From Scleroderma bovista (Eukaryota > Basidiomycota > Agaricomycetes > Boletales > Sclerodermataceae), in assembly GCA_037178675.1 (NCBI GenBank), contig JAYMGJ010000193.1:62001-126000 (forward strand): a stretch of 64,000 bases of DNA, read 5' to 3'. Below the pieces are notes generated by a model. That model had not been told where the DNA came from. It searched no databases and saw nothing but the letters and a program-made list of their open reading frames with translations. This document shows positions 21,509-32,819 of the stretch, piece after piece. Made by a program: the position numbers and the translations under genes. Each line of letters opens with the position of its first letter. Positions within the stretch are counted from its first letter, which is position 1.

Positions 21509-24380
21509 CTAGCCCACGGTCTCAAACGCATGGTGGTCAGCGTACTTATTGACGTAGAACGCACGAAACACATCATAAGAGTGATGTGGCCAAATGTCAC
21601 GAGATATAGTTTGATTACCGTAGATGGGGATTAAGTGTGCGGCTCGATAAATGGCATCTATGTGGATGACCACAAAATGCGGCAAACGATTTGGTAGAGT
21701 TGATGGTCGAACCTTCCACATTCCTGTGTCTTCGTCTGGTCTATCGCCAATCTTGTCAAACCAATGGATTACTGCACAAGGGTAACGGACACTTCTGTAT
21801 GAGAAAGAAAAAAAAGCCAGTACCCGTGCGATGTCATAGGCGCGCATGCCAGTTTCTGAAGGGTCGCTTGCATTTGTACCAACGAAAATACAGTCATAGT
21901 GTGGTGCCTTGTTTCTCCACATGGGAGCTGAGCGGATAAATTCTGTCTGCATGCCACCAAGCCCGCTCAAGTCACTGGGCGCATAGAACCGTGCAGATGC
22001 TGAGTTGAACACAGATATTGATCCTTCGAAGCGGGGGCAGCCTGCAATAGGGATCTGTGATGGATCGCGTGGGTCATCGGGGTAGAGCTGGTCGAATAGA
22101 AAGCGGCGTAGCAAGGCAGCCAAGTTTGGCACCTCAATTTCAATGGCCAATGCTTCCACAGTTAGTGCACGCTTTCGCTCTGGATCATCAAGTTAAAAGT
22201 AATTTAAGCAAGGACAAATGTGGACTTATGCGGTGTCCGTGCAAGTTCTACATGCCCAGACAGGTTCGTTGGTAGGTCATCTGGTACAGCATCATCGCTG
22301 TCGTGTGTGTTTGCCGTTGGTGGGTTGGGGTTGGTGTTGGAAGGAGTAGGGGGTGGGGCCTCATTGACGCATTGTGATGCTCTGCCTCCATTTGGCATGT
22401 CGAAGGCTGAGGCTAGAATGACATAGTCAACATCAAGGAATTTCTCCAATGAAGTTTTACTTACCAAGGCACTGCAGACTTTGTAGCGTGGCTGAAAGGC
22501 AAGTTCCTTCTAACATTCCGCGCTTTTTCTCAGTCCGCACGGCAACTTGCTAGTTTATCAAGGCGTTGGTTGGTCAGAAGCATCTGACCAATCGCGTTGT
22601 ACCTGTTGGATCATCGATAAGGCTCTTTAACGGCTTTGATATGTTTGCATTTGGTGATCGAAGAACAGAGTCCATTGGGAGCACCAAAAAGACGAATAAG
22701 CTCTGGATAATGCTTGGCAGCGTGCTGCCGAGGCAAAGAGAAGGTTTCCACTACTGTAATCTCGCTGCTTTTAAAAATTTCTCGATAATGATGGAAACGG
22801 GCCAGTGCATCCTCAATATCCTTCAAAGTCTGTTCAGTAATAACATGCTGGCGGACAAGGTAACAGAACTCCAGGAATGAACGAAATGTGCGTACAATCT
22901 CGGATGGAACATAGCCTTCAATTGCTGGTAAATATACCTGCATTGAATGTTAAACCATTTGTTAGACCGCGAGGGATGGAATACGTACTTTCATCAAAGC
23001 CTTGGAGTCATCACCAGTCCATTGCTTGAAACCTCGGCCTTGTGGAAAGCGGCGCAAGCCGGCAAATGGCGCGACAGCAGCAATCCTTTGAGATAGTAGT
23101 TAGTGGACAGCAGTGACGCCGATGTAGAGCAGACCGAACATACCTCCGATCAATATCATCCAAAATGTGCTCTGCTTCTTTTGTTCTATGCCGCAATCTG
23201 AGGTATGCCTCGACCCAGTCCACAAGGTGATCTTTGAAGCAACCTTTTATTAATTGGTGGAGGATGTCGGGTGCGATGAGGCGATGGATATCAGCCCGAG
23301 GGAAGTCATTCGTGAAAGGCTTGAAGATGATATGAATATCCTAATGGTCACACCATGGCAAGGAGCGTGAACTCACCACGAGGTCGCCAACTATTCCATA
23401 TTCGTCCCACAGAATAGTAAGGGAATTCTGGGCTTCTTCAAAGAGAGCTTCGGTGAACTCGCGACAACGCAGTAGTGCATCGGCGTCCAGATCCTTGCGC
23501 GTTGCTTGGCATCTGAAAACTTGTAATTAGCATAACGAATCAAGAGTTGTAGAAGTAGTTACCTTGCACACCATCCTCGGACGATGCAGGCCAAGAGTGC
23601 CTGCTCCTCGTAATCAGCGATGTAAGGGCCAAGGCCATATATAACACGGCGATAATATCCGTCTCCGAACCTGACCACTTCAGGCGATGTCATTGCGGCC
23701 TTAAGTGGATCAAGGATCATGGAGAGGGAGCGGTGGAGTAGCTGCCGCCGGAACTTTCGAAATCCCGCGTCTGATGAATGTTCTTTTGTTGCTAGGATAT
23801 TTTGAGTTCTAAATTGCAAATGCAGTGAAATATTGGGCACTTACTTTTGGGAATTGCGAGGAAGCCCAGAAGAACAAGGGCATGTCGGTGAGCACGACGG
23901 ACATTATTGCGGACGTTGCCAATAGATATGTAAAGCGGATAGAATTCGTTATTGCCGGTGGCAACGGATACAGTTGTTTTGTCACTGCCCAAGATGATTG
24001 GGACGAACGTGCTTCCGAGTGTTGCTTCATCCTCCGAGATTATATCCTATTGAAGTAAAGTTAGTTAAGTAACGGGAAAGGAGATCCCAAATACTTACTG
24101 CCTGGTCCCAGACCCAATCGCCTGACATGAAGTCACAATATTGGCGCTGGTCGCCTTCAGATGAAAATTCCCGAAATGGATGCAGGTCCATCTCATCCGC
24201 ATAGCTCGGATTCCCAAGTATTTGATGAACAACTTCCCGAACGTCGCGATACCACACTTCGTAAGGTTGCTGCATCCAAGAAGGAGGGTTGACTGTTGGT
24301 ATCTCGCCAGTGTACTGGACCTTAAACCGTTGCCACTTGACATCAAAAACAATGACACCTGACACCAGCACCACCACTGC
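21509..24380 (-). pseudogene. Plavaka-type DNA transposase, multi-exon, N-terminally truncated
   Basis: Plavaka elements are cut-and-paste transposons of basidiomycetes related to CACTA/CMC. Conserved blocks appear in order on the minus strand: VWYRDVREVVHQILGNPSY (about 24230), VPIILGSDKTTVS (about 24000), YGLGPYIADYEEQALLAC (about 23620), DIHRLIAPDILHQLIKG (about 23270), GLRRFPQGRGFKQWTGDD (about 23040), FGAPNGLCSSIT (about 22670) and the C-terminal FYAPSDLSGLGGM...PCAVIHWF...FRAFYVNKYADHH ending at 21509. Introns of 50-65 nt (for example about 24052-24099 and 23784-23845) separate them in frame. A frame change near 22195 and loss of everything upstream of about 24380 make it probably inactive. 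Confidence 0.85.
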
Positions 24381-24399
24381 CACCACCCCTGTTGACAAA

Positions 24400-25071
24400 T
24401 GTCAACAGCCCCACCCACCAGCATAACAACAATCACTATTCCACTAGCTACCTAGGTGTCTTCCTCACCACCATGTTTGAGGCAGTCCATGTTTAGATAG
24501 TCAGGTCTCACAGGTATCCATATCATTTTTCAACAAAAAACATTGAAAATGCATTCTCCATGTTTTGGCCATAAACATGTTGAGTTTTTTTTAAAATGAT
24601 TTGTGCAATAAAATGATGTTATGCATGTAATGTTTATGGCCAGAACAAGGGATGTTTATTTAGAGTAGCATTTATTAGGATATACCTTGTGATTATAGGC
24701 TTTTTTTGTTAAGTATATAGTGTATGTGATTCACAATATTTTTTCACAGAACATTATGGTTTTTAGTCCCTAAATACAAGGAAAGTTATATTGTGTTTTC
24801 TCCATTTTGTTTTGCAAAGGATAGGCAGAAGAAAAAGATTAAATTTTTTACTGCCCTGACATAAGAAATAGTCTCAAACCATGTCTTGAGATAAAAATGA
24901 CAAAGATTATGCTGTATAATATTTGTCTTTTGTGTTAAACAAAATTGCAAATAAAAGAGTATCTCTTTCTTCTATTTTTTTACAATGTTTTGTCACAAAA
25001 CATCCACAAATGCTTGCAGTGTGCATTCTACAGCTGTAGTCGATGGCACCTATTACAGCCATTCCCCACCA
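24400..25071. other. AT-rich spacer
   Basis: Contains long T- and A-rich runs, an AACATGTTGAG/ACATGTAATGTTTATGGCC-like pair of related phrases (about 24560-24650) and no open frame of note. It separates the truncated start of the Plavaka gene from the start of the plus-strand gene at 25072 and could hold promoter sequence for either. Confidence 0.4.
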
Positions 25072-26224
25072 ATGATGACCCGAAGCTATACAAATGGGAT
25101 CCAAAGTCGTGTTCAGCAGCCTCAACTTCGTGAGGCTCGGTCTTCACCATTCCAAAGGGCCAGAGGTACAACCCAGACGATATACAACACCATCAAGCCT
25201 GAGAGACCCAAAGCCATCCATTCAATCTCATCCCCCAACTCCTTATCTGTGCGAACCACTGAAGAATCTCCTTATCTGGTGTCCACAACTCAATCTACGG
25301 GTTTGCATGGCGCTCAGGAAGCAGCTGGCACTCCTATTTCCCTCAAATGTCCCCACAACACTGCAAGCCAAACTGGAGAGAAGGTTGGCTTTGGTCAGTG
25401 GGATGCCCTTCTCAAGGAGGCCACTGGTCACGATACTTCCAAGAATCTCAACAAAGGTAATTCCCATTTTTCAAACTTCAGAAGTTTGTATCTTACTGTA
25501 GCTAAATCATGACCTGAAGATATCTGCAAGAGTATTCTAGGTTACATTGCCAAAGCTAACATAGAGGAAGTGTTGAAGGTCAGTCATTATTTGGCAGACA
25601 CCAAATAAGACTTCTATCAATCAGGAGGTGTTTCCAGATGTTGGGCCGGATGAATATGAAACAATTTCACATATCATTGAGGATATGTCGGCGATCTCCA
25701 CAAATGCTTGGTGCAATGACCTGATTTGAATGAGTTAAAATGTTCGGTTCTAATGACATCACAGGTTGACGTACGACACAGATGTCCACAGCATGATCAT
25801 TGAATTAGTGTCCCCTGTACATGAAGCACTGTTTGATGACCTGAATCACACCCTTGCCAGGATGCTGGACGAAATTCCTTACGATCAAAATGTCGTCCGT
25901 GCTTGCATACACATGAATTACCATCTATTGGTCGGAAGGTCTTCGCTTACACCTGACATGGTGATATCATTGATGGACATCCAAGGCACCACAGATGATG
26001 ATCCTCAGTACGTTCTCATTGGAGAATGTGCTTTCTCTGAGCAGAAGATGCACCTTGTCGAGAAACTGAAGAAGTATATCCGGGGACTCCCCCACCTTGT
26101 AGTTATAATCATGGTGATCGTTGAGGAGGACAGTAGCTACAATGCACCCACAAAGAATTCAGATGCATGGACTTTCTTTCAGGGCCTTGAAAACATGCTT
26201 TCACAGAAGGACTTTCTGGCTTTA

Positions 26225-27037
26225 CAATGACTCCAAAAACCCTTTCCATAACTAACCCTAACAGCAGTGCGCGAAGCACACTGCCAAACACATAGAAAAT
26301 GACACTAAGCTTTGGTGGAGTTGTAAATAGTACATGCTCTTGGCTACAATATTGCTCCCTAAGTCATGTGATTTTGTTCACACAGTCCAGAGATATGGGC
26401 ATTTTAAAACAGCAAGTCCATGGAAAGGGTTTTTTCACTTTTCAATTGGTAACTAGGATCTCATTCAAAACAGTCTATAATTGCTATTGTTTGTTGATAC
26501 AAACAAAGATACACATGTAACCAATATGTCTGAGCTTAAAAAGGTTCACACACTTCTTTGTTTTCAACCACCATCATGGTCAGATCCCTCTCTCTTACTC
26601 AACAAAACACCATTCTCTCTTTGCTTGACTCTGGCAATTCTGGTGAAGCTATTGCCAAGCAAGTAGGTGTCAGCCCTTCTGCTGTATCTAAACCTTGCTC
26701 TAAGAAGTGTTCTACCCTTCCTAGATGGTGGTTGAAAACAAAGAAGTGTGTGAACCTTTTTAAGCTCAGACATATTGGTTACATGTGTATCTTTGTTTGT
26801 ATCAACAAACAATAGCAATTATAGACTGTTTTGAATGAGATCCTAGTTACCAATTTAAAATGCCCATATCTCTGGACTGTGTGAATGAAATCACATGACT
26901 TAGGGAGCAATATTGTAGCCAAGAGCATGTACTATTTACCACTCCACCAAAGCTTAGTGTCATTTTCTATGTGTTTGGCAGTGTGCTTCACACACTGCTG
27001 TTAGGGTTAGTTATGGAAAGGGTTTTTGGAGTCACTG
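26225..27037. mobile_element. Tc1/mariner-type non-autonomous element
   Basis: 813 bp flanked by TA on both sides (26223-26224, 27038-27039) and ending in CA(A/G)TGACTCCAAAAACCC inverted termini, as in Tc1/mariner. The arms are unusually long: 26225-26575 pairs with 26724-27037. The left arm holds about 37 extra nucleotides (around 26405-26445) lacking in the right arm. The middle encodes only an N-terminal helix-turn-helix piece. It sits inside a coding exon of the 25072-27840 gene. Confidence 0.9.
26578..26735 (+). pseudogene. Tc1-type transposase N-terminal helix-turn-helix remnant
   Basis: The ATG at 26578 opens a short peptide with LTQQNTILSLLDSGNSGEAI and AKQVGVSPSAVSK, the first DNA-binding helix-turn-helix of Tc1/mariner transposases. 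After CSTLPRW the frame runs into the inverted arm. No DDE catalytic domain is present, so mobilisation would need a transposase from elsewhere. Confidence 0.75.
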
Positions 27038-28763
27038 TATGTCCAGACGCTGGACAGCCCCTTCGCCTTGGATCGCCGATTATGGTTGGAGGGCACACTT
27101 GGTGCCACATCAGTAGTGTAAACTACTATGTGTGGGTCAGACAGCCAGGGGATGGTCCAATTGATCTCGATAACACAGAGGAGGGGCATATGGCACATGG
27201 AGTAAGTCCCAGTCAGTTTCATAAATATAGTTGCATTAATATGCAGACCCTTTTCCACGAGATCAGAATGGGCAATGTGGAGGCCATGCTAGGAATGGGC
27301 CTTTCGTTCATTAAACATAGCATCATCAATTACTTTGATGATCTGAACATCCCTCTTGATCCTGCCACCACCAATGCAATTCTCGGCAGTCAGACTCCTT
27401 TACCGATTCAATGGAAGAACTTCCGGGGTGGCCTCATCGCTGCAATGAGGGTTACCGCCCACCAGCGTTATCACTGGTGGCTGGAACACGTCATCTTTCA
27501 TGGTCAGAAACATCCCTATGATACTGACTCTCCAACTGACTCCAATGTGGATGCACCATCCCCTCCCTCTAGTGACCCTCAGCAGCTACTGTCTGAAATG
27601 CCAGAGGATGCTGGAGTGGAAGCCATCCACTCACAGACCCAATCTGATCTGTTGGGCTCACCTGTTCGTGCAGGTGATCGGACCCTCAGCCAGCCGATGG
27701 AGAGCATAGGCAGGGTCCTTTGGATGACAAAGAGGAGGGCTATTGGTAAGTAAGGCCCTGGATGCTGAATGTAACACATTATATTTTCAGGTGCCCATCT
27801 TCTGCATGCTCGCTGTTTCAAGTATGTACGTATGTGCTAAGTGATGACTCACCAGTGTTGTGTTAGTAGTCATGTGTTATTGATTCCGGTTGACAACCAT
27901 CTCCTAGAGTTGAATGTAAGTCGCCAAAGCAGTTCCCTGGAGTCTGGAGTCTGGACTGCCAGGGCCCAGGTGGTTATGCACGGTTTGGACATATATAAGA
28001 ATGCCATTGACTCAGAACTTCTCTGTCACTGCCTACATTCTTACAGGTACCCAAATGGCTGTCAGAGGGAATCATCAAACAGGCCGCCCCCACGTAGTTG
28101 CACCTGCCAGTAGTACCACCATGCCTGTCAACTCAGACAGCCCTCCAGCTCCAGTTCCTCCCCCTCCAGTAACAGCAGTGAAAGTCCACCGAAACCGACA
28201 CCACCCAGCTTGGTACCATGATACAGAGGATAGTGAGTTTATTGACATAAACAACATCAGCAAGGAGAGTGGTGATAAAGACAAGGACACTCAAGATGCT
28301 GGCCCACAGCACAGCAACCCATGCCCCCAACCAGCACCTGCTAATCTCATGGGTCTGGGAACAGGTACTGTTCCACTGGCCTCAACGATGGCTGATGAAG
28401 GTCCCTGTGAGAGTGCTGGCAACACTACTGGGGCAAGTACGTTGGACACAGAAACAACTGCAGATATTCATCACTTCTTCACCAAAACCAAAGGGAGCCC
28501 CATGGTCTGTAACAGTTGCCAGTACGTCTGACTCACCACACTATTTCAATAGCCTGACTTTGTTGTAGGGCGAAGTTCAGCTGCAACACATCCAACACCC
28601 CACTTCGTGGCCATATGATAAGGGATCACTTAGAAGAGTACCTCAATCTTGCCAAGAAGGAAAGTTGGTCCATGCAGCCTGACAAGGTCTAGAGTGCATT
28701 TAGCATGGGGTACACCTTCAGAATGCTTTGTGAAGCAGTCCAGCAAGGGAACAAACTTACCGT

Positions 28764-29919
28764 TGTAGGGGGTGAGTCCCTTGAAGGCGCGAAAATGGGT
28801 GTCCGCCCAAGGAGACCTGGTCTGGCTTGACTAGGGGAGCTAAGGAGAATAGAGCACAGGAGCGCACTCGGAGGTTCCGGGAGTCGAGAGAGAGCAGAGT
28901 AGGGGTGAGGAGCGCAGCGAAAATGCGCAGGGAGTGCGCGACTAGGGAGTAGGGAGGTTGCCTAGTGTGTGTAGACACGCGCTAGGGAGAGCTGGGAATA
29001 GCGGGATCCACCGGAAATCGTCGGAGCACCGAATAGGGTCGTCTAGGGTCGTCAGAAAACAAAGAGAGAGCGGCAGGACACGAGAGAAACGACAGAGAAA
29101 CACCGGAAACGACAGAACTCACACTTAGACACTCAGATGGGGGTGGAAAAGAAACTTCTTATTTTTGTGAGGACTAGGGCTATATACTGAAGCCTAATCC
29201 AGGGGGAAGGGTACAAGCGACCCGAAGAGAAGGAGAGAGGATAACAGCGCTAAGAGGGAACGTAATACTAACATAATGACAGCTGTCAGGGATGCTAAAG
29301 CGAGGGGAAAGGCTGAGGGACACAAAGGCAGAAGCTAAAGTGACAGGAAGAGAAGTGGAGAGCAAACCCTATGTAGTGCGACCCTATGCAGTGTGATGCG
29401 GCCCTATGCAGCGAGACCCTATGCAGGAGAGTGACCCGACCCGATGCAATGCGACCCGATGCAATGTAGCGCGACCCGATGCAATGTAGCGTGACCCGAT
29501 GCAATGTAGCGCGACCCGATGCGATGTAGTAGTGCGACTCGATGCTACTCCAAGTGACTGAGACAGTCAGGAAGGGATAGGGATGAGCTACGCATGCAGG
29601 ACCTTCGCAGGGCCCTATCGGGTGTACCAAGCTGCGCATTGGAGAGCTCTCGTGCGGGTAGGGTGCGGGTGGCTGTGCTGAGTAGCGTGGACTAGTCCAA
29701 ACAGACCCGAAGCTATTCCGAGTGATCGCGACGCTCGCAGGAAGAGATAGGGAATAGCTACTCATGCGGGACCTTCGCAGGACCCTATTGGGTGTACCAA
29801 GCTGCGCATTGGAGAGCTCTCGTGCGGGTTGGGTGCGGGTGGCTGTGCTGAGTAGCACGAGCGAGTTCGGGTGAATACTGATCGGTATATGTGCACCTAG
29901 AGACGCATGTGTCTCTACA
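28764..29919 (-). mobile_element. Solo LTR in the hAT gene (1.16 kb)
   Basis: Bounded by TGTAG...CTACA and flanked by CCGT on both sides (28760-28763 and 29920-29923; ACCGT if the end is set one base earlier). Removing it with one CCGT rejoins the hAT reading frame. Read on the minus strand it has a TATA-like AGTATATAGCC (about 29175). Inside are five tandem copies of a CGACCCGATGCAATGTAG unit (29440-29525) and a 157-bp duplication (about 29540-29695 and 29697-29855). No coding region. Confidence 0.8.
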
Positions 29920-31874
29920 CCGTGCTCCCTCCTGCTCCCTGTCCTAATGATGGAGACACCCTTCCATGTAATTTTCTGCCATCAGGTCAAGAGTCTGAGA
30001 AACACAGACTCACTGTCCCCAAGTTCTCCATTGCTGCAATGCACGAGCACCTGGTCAAGTTTATCGTTGCAGATGATCAAGTAAGTAACCACCCCTTCTG
30101 TTACCTTTGTTCCCCATAGTTTCATTAGTCCATCAATGTCATTGAATGTCCTGAATTCCGCCAACTCATCCTCCTCCTATGTCAAGACCTTCATGACACT
30201 GATATCCCACACCACACCAAAGTTCATGAGTTGATCCTCGAAGCATGGAAAGCACACTTCAACATGGTCAAACGGGATCTTGCAGTCAGCACACTAGTTC
30301 ACAACACACCATACTGACAAGAACTAATGCAATTGCAATAGAATGCAGCAGGGAGAGTGTCATTCACTACCGACATCTGGTCTGACGATAATTATTGTCC
30401 ATATCCATATCTTGCTATTACAGCACACTGGATCACTCATGAGGGTGGTTCACTCAAGATGAAGGCATCTCTCATCATGTTCCATTATTTCCCCATTTTG
30501 CACACTGGTGAAGCAGTTGCCAAGACTATCCTAGAGCTCCTTGATCGGGCAGGGGTGACATTGAAGGTATGTAGTATGTAGTATGGCTGTGGTGAGATTT
30601 TACCGTGCTTCTGTTCTAACTGGTCTCTCCTAGATAGGTCATTTTACTATGGACAATGCTGCCAACAACATTGCTGCCATGCGCAAGCTTGTGAGACTTC
30701 TTGAGGAGCATGAAGTTTTGTTTGACCCCATTGATCGCTGTGTTCCTTGCTTCCCACATATTCTAAATATCTGTGTTACTCACACTGTCAGGGCTTATAC
30801 CAAGGCCGACTTCACTGCTGTTGCAGAGACTTGGGTAGGTGCTATGGATAACAATGTAGACAAGACCACATCTCTCGAAGCCCTTGCAAAGGATCCTGTC
30901 ACTCTTGGCCATGATATTGTTCATATAATCCATGCATCTGGCCAGCATCGCAAAGGATTCTGTGACACTATCATCAATGGCAATGTCAATCAGTGGTATA
31001 TGGGGAACCCCACTCAGGTACCAGTTGTTGAACTCCTCCATGATGTCAAGACCCGCTGGGATTTGATCTACTTCATGATTAACCGACTTCGTGCTGTCCG
31101 CCTTGTGAGTTTTTCATGTTTTATCCAAGTATATACACTAACTTGCCTACCTAGGCTATTGATAGCTTCCTTTCCTTACCTCGTGGCCCAAACAATGAAC
31201 TTGCCCGACATAAGCTAACACCAATGCAGTGGGAAGTACTCCAAGACCTGGAAGTTGTCCTTGAGGTGATGTTTCTTATACTTTTTTATAGATTTACTGA
31301 CTGTTAACTCAGATGCTGTAGATCCCTCATGCTGCACAACAGTCCATGTTGAGTGAGAGCACCCCTGTCCTAGGTGGGGAAATTCCTGCCTTCAAAACGT
31401 TCATGTTGCAGTGGGATGCACTGGCCACTAATGTGCCCCATTGTGCGCCTTATATCAAGGCTGGGCTCGACCGGGCCCAAGAATACTATTGATGCATGGA
31501 CCAAACACAGGCTTATACAGTTGCCATGTGTAAGTCTTTAGTTAAATTGACTGTATTGCAGCATTGTTCCACTGATATTACATGATACATAGTTGTCGAC
31601 CCTACCATTCAACTGAGCTGGATTGACTGACACTGGGGCGAGTCTGCGGCTGCACAAGCACAAGAATATACACTGGAATTGGTAGGTTCATTAACAGTCT
31701 ATTATTTCAATATAAGCTAACCATAGGTCAAGATGATGGAATATCGGAACAAGTCGTCTGCATGTCCCGAGTCCGCCACTAAATCTTCCACTACCGATGC
31801 TGACCAGGTTTGTCCCCACTCCACATTAGCCACTCGCTACTATGGCCTTCCCACCATCAAGATTCGGCCATCCC

Positions 31875-32430
31875 TAACGGGAGGCAATGTCCACAATTGG
31901 GGAACGTGGACACTACGCAGCGGGCTCTTTGGGTAGACGGTTCTAACTTGGAATAATAACCGAAGGTGGTTTGATGGTTTGTTGATAACAACAGAGGATA
32001 AAACAGGTGGGTAAAATCCTACTATGCTACAACGAAGCACGAGGGTATTTATACGTCTGAGATGCACACAGACCATATAAAAGTAGAATGGCCATAAGAG
32101 TCCATAAATGGATAGGTAAACAAGTACCTTCCTAACATAGTATCCTGTGGAAACTCGTAGAAACTTGTAGAACACCACAGTGAGTCATAGGTAAGATAAG
32201 AGATAAGAAATGGTCTAGATTGACCTCATAGGAACGTTCTAGAAGGAACGTTATCTCTACTTATCTTGATGATGTCATAGATAAGAGATATGACTCCGGT
32301 TAGTCGGTACTTTAATAACCGGTCATGTGACAGAAGTATCACATGGAAGTTGGCGAGTCCAGACACATCACGTGTCAAGGCTCTAGGAAAGTCACGTGCT
32401 ATTGATGACTAAGCACTTACTTTCTCAACA
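31875..32430 (-). mobile_element. Solo LTR in the hAT gene (556 bp)
   Basis: Flanked by the 5-bp duplication ATCCC (31870-31874, 32431-32435). Minus strand: begins TGTTGAGAAAGTAAG, has a TATA-like CGTATAAATACCC (about 32050) and ends CCTCCCGTTA. Excision of the LTR plus one ATCCC restores the hAT frame across the exon. It is unlike the LTR at 28764-29919, so two retrotransposon families hit this gene. Confidence 0.85.
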
Positions 32431-32819
32431 ATCCCATCAAGCCCCACAGGATGTCGACCAGGAATTCAAAGCCTACATATTGGGTATGCCAAGTCCTGAA
32501 GGAACACATCCACTAGCATTTTTGGAGGTCAGTATCTGTTGTGTTACTTAATATTCTTGACTCACATTCTACGTAGCTAGCGAGAGTTTTGTTCCCAACT
32601 ATCTATGCAATTGCACTCAACTACCTGCCAATTCAAGTGTCTGCAGTCCCATGCAAACATGTTTTTTCTTCAAACAGTGAAACCAATATGAAGAAACGAA
32701 ATCACATCTCACCAGCATTAATGGAGGTGCTACAAATGCTAAAATTCTGGCTGAAGAAAGACTGGCTGGATTTCACAAAGGGCTGGATCACGCCACAGCA
32801 TGACATGCTGGTTGACGAG

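Larger units (their letters stand above)
25072..27840 (+). pseudogene. Unrecognised multi-exon gene, interrupted by a Tc1-type element
   Basis: Start ATG at 25072 (MMTRSYTNG). Exon 1 runs to about 25456 (TSKNLNK), then small exons (ICKSILGYIAKANIEEVLK about 25518-25577; EVFPDVGPDEYETISHI about 25625-25730), a large exon from about 25766 (DTDVHSMIIELVSPVHEAL) to 26222, the 813-bp insertion, and its continuation at 27040-27200. A 45-nt intron follows, then 27246-27748 (GNVEAMLGMGLSFIKHSI) and a last short exon ending TAA at 27840. Introns have GT-AG ends. Deleting the insertion plus one TA rejoins the exon in frame. The sequence has the feel of a conserved fungal protein, but I cannot assign a family or function. 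It lies just upstream of the hAT gene on the same strand and could be its companion. Confidence 0.55.

Noticed and set aside
28764..29985. A 1.2-kb intron of the hAT gene (GTGAGT near 28771, CAG near 29985)
   Set aside because: A solo LTR with CCGT duplications explains the segment, and coding sequence from 29920 continues the hAT frame, so the apparent splice sites are coincidental.
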